This document shows, one piece after another, positions 63,855 to 64,000 of a stretch of 64,000 bases of DNA (position 1 is its first letter; every line of letters begins with the position of its first letter). The notes under the pieces were generated by a model. It ran no database searches and had not been told where the DNA came from. It saw only the letters and a list, made by a program, of their open reading frames with translations. The stretch lies in NCBI RefSeq assembly GCF_000024405.1, contig NC_013517.1, forward strand, positions 620,001-684,000, in the 5' to 3' direction. The DNA is from Sebaldella termitidis ATCC 33386 (GTDB lineage Bacteria; Fusobacteriota; Fusobacteriia; Fusobacteriales; Leptotrichiaceae). The position numbers were made by a program, and so were the translations under genes.

Positions 63855-64000
63855 ATGGAAAATATAAAAGATTTAATTAATAATTATCTGTTAGTAAAAA
63901 AGGATGATACTGATCTGTTTGATGTTCTGCACTTTGTACAATCCCAAATAGGCTGTATACCTGAAGATATACAAAAATTTATTGCTGCAAGAATGTGTCT
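63855..64000 (+). CDS. NuoE-like [2Fe-2S] subunit, second copy (partial at window edge)
   Basis: The first 48 residues are visible: MENIKDLINNYLLVKKDDTD, then LFDVLHFVQSQIGCIPEDIQ and KFIAARMC. The VLH-x-x-Q-x-x-x-G-x-x-P-x-x-I-Q helical signature matches the N-terminus of NuoE/HndA proteins, and of the copy at 55392 (VLHKAQGIFGYLPREIQ). The cluster cysteines lie beyond the edge. It suggests that a second NADH-linked hydrogenase or formate dehydrogenase operon starts here. Confidence 0.7.
   Translation, partial: MENIKDLINNYLLVKKDDTDLFDVLHFVQSQIGCIPEDIQKFIAARMC

Overview
The window looks like chromosome from a member of the Fusobacteriota, most like the Leptotrichia/Sebaldella branch (inference from content, not a database match). 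The DNA is AT-rich and genes start behind strong GGAGG-type ribosome sites. The cell has a true lipopolysaccharide outer membrane (LptD-like protein, heptose adenylyltransferase, OmpA-type protein, TonB receptor), yet many enzymes are of Firmicutes type (class II GalT, type B L31, DegV-free fermentative core with Pta-AckA and a trimeric [FeFe] hydrogenase). Two FadA-like small helical adhesins are the most telling fusobacterial marker. I see no rRNA, tRNA, CRISPR array or insertion sequence.

Layout. 1-3.6 kb: end of a PTS EIIB domain, a HAD phosphatase, a degenerate ROK regulator with a PHP phosphoesterase, and an orphan promoter-terminator pair that may make a small RNA. 3.6-7.1 kb: aldo/keto reductase, Na+/alanine symporter, methyltransferase. 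7.1-13.6 kb: a leftward galactose operon galK-galM-galE-galT (Leloir pathway) behind its own promoter and an inverted repeat, preceded by a ROK repressor gene. 13.9-23.3 kb: a ten-gene rightward operon, exbB-exbD-TonB receptor-permease-ATPase-binding lipoprotein-TonB-like protein-HugZ-HutW-flavodoxin, which together would import heme across both membranes and open the ring anaerobically; a consensus promoter overlapped by a Fur-like palindrome drives it. 23.5-32.7 kb: guanine deaminase, DNA ligase, D-Tyr-tRNA deacylase, NlpC/P60 hydrolase, small lipoproteins, Nudix, nitroreductase, aldo/keto reductase, phosphoglycerate mutase. 33-37.1 kb: lipoprotein, a gene broken by a nonsense codon, a decayed tandem repeat, YaaA, a GyrI-like protein, uracil permease.

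37.3-47.2 kb: LptD-like giant barrel with thrS, PIN-PhoH ATPase, a secreted protein with a decayed partial paralogue beside it, a helix-turn-helix coiled-coil protein and a periplasmic cyclophilin. 47.5-53.8 kb: rpmE type B, upp, then a six-gene operon hldE(C-terminal type)-tsaE-tsaB-ftsY-pta-ackA. 53.8-59.6 kb: an outer-membrane protein under a second Fur-like palindrome, then the NuoE/NuoF/[FeFe]-hydrogenase trio that would reoxidise NADH and ferredoxin to H2, complementing acetate/ATP production by Pta-AckA. 59.7-64 kb: OmpA-family protein, two FadA-like proteins, a SurA-like protein lacking the isomerase domain, three small exported helical proteins, and the start of a second NuoE-like gene cut by the window edge.

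The most interesting items are the complete anaerobic heme-use operon with a glycine-rich TonB-like partner, the repeated Fur-like palindromes, the candidate small RNA near 3.36-3.54 kb, and the tandem units with strong ribosome sites but 11-12 codon reading frames near 34 kb.
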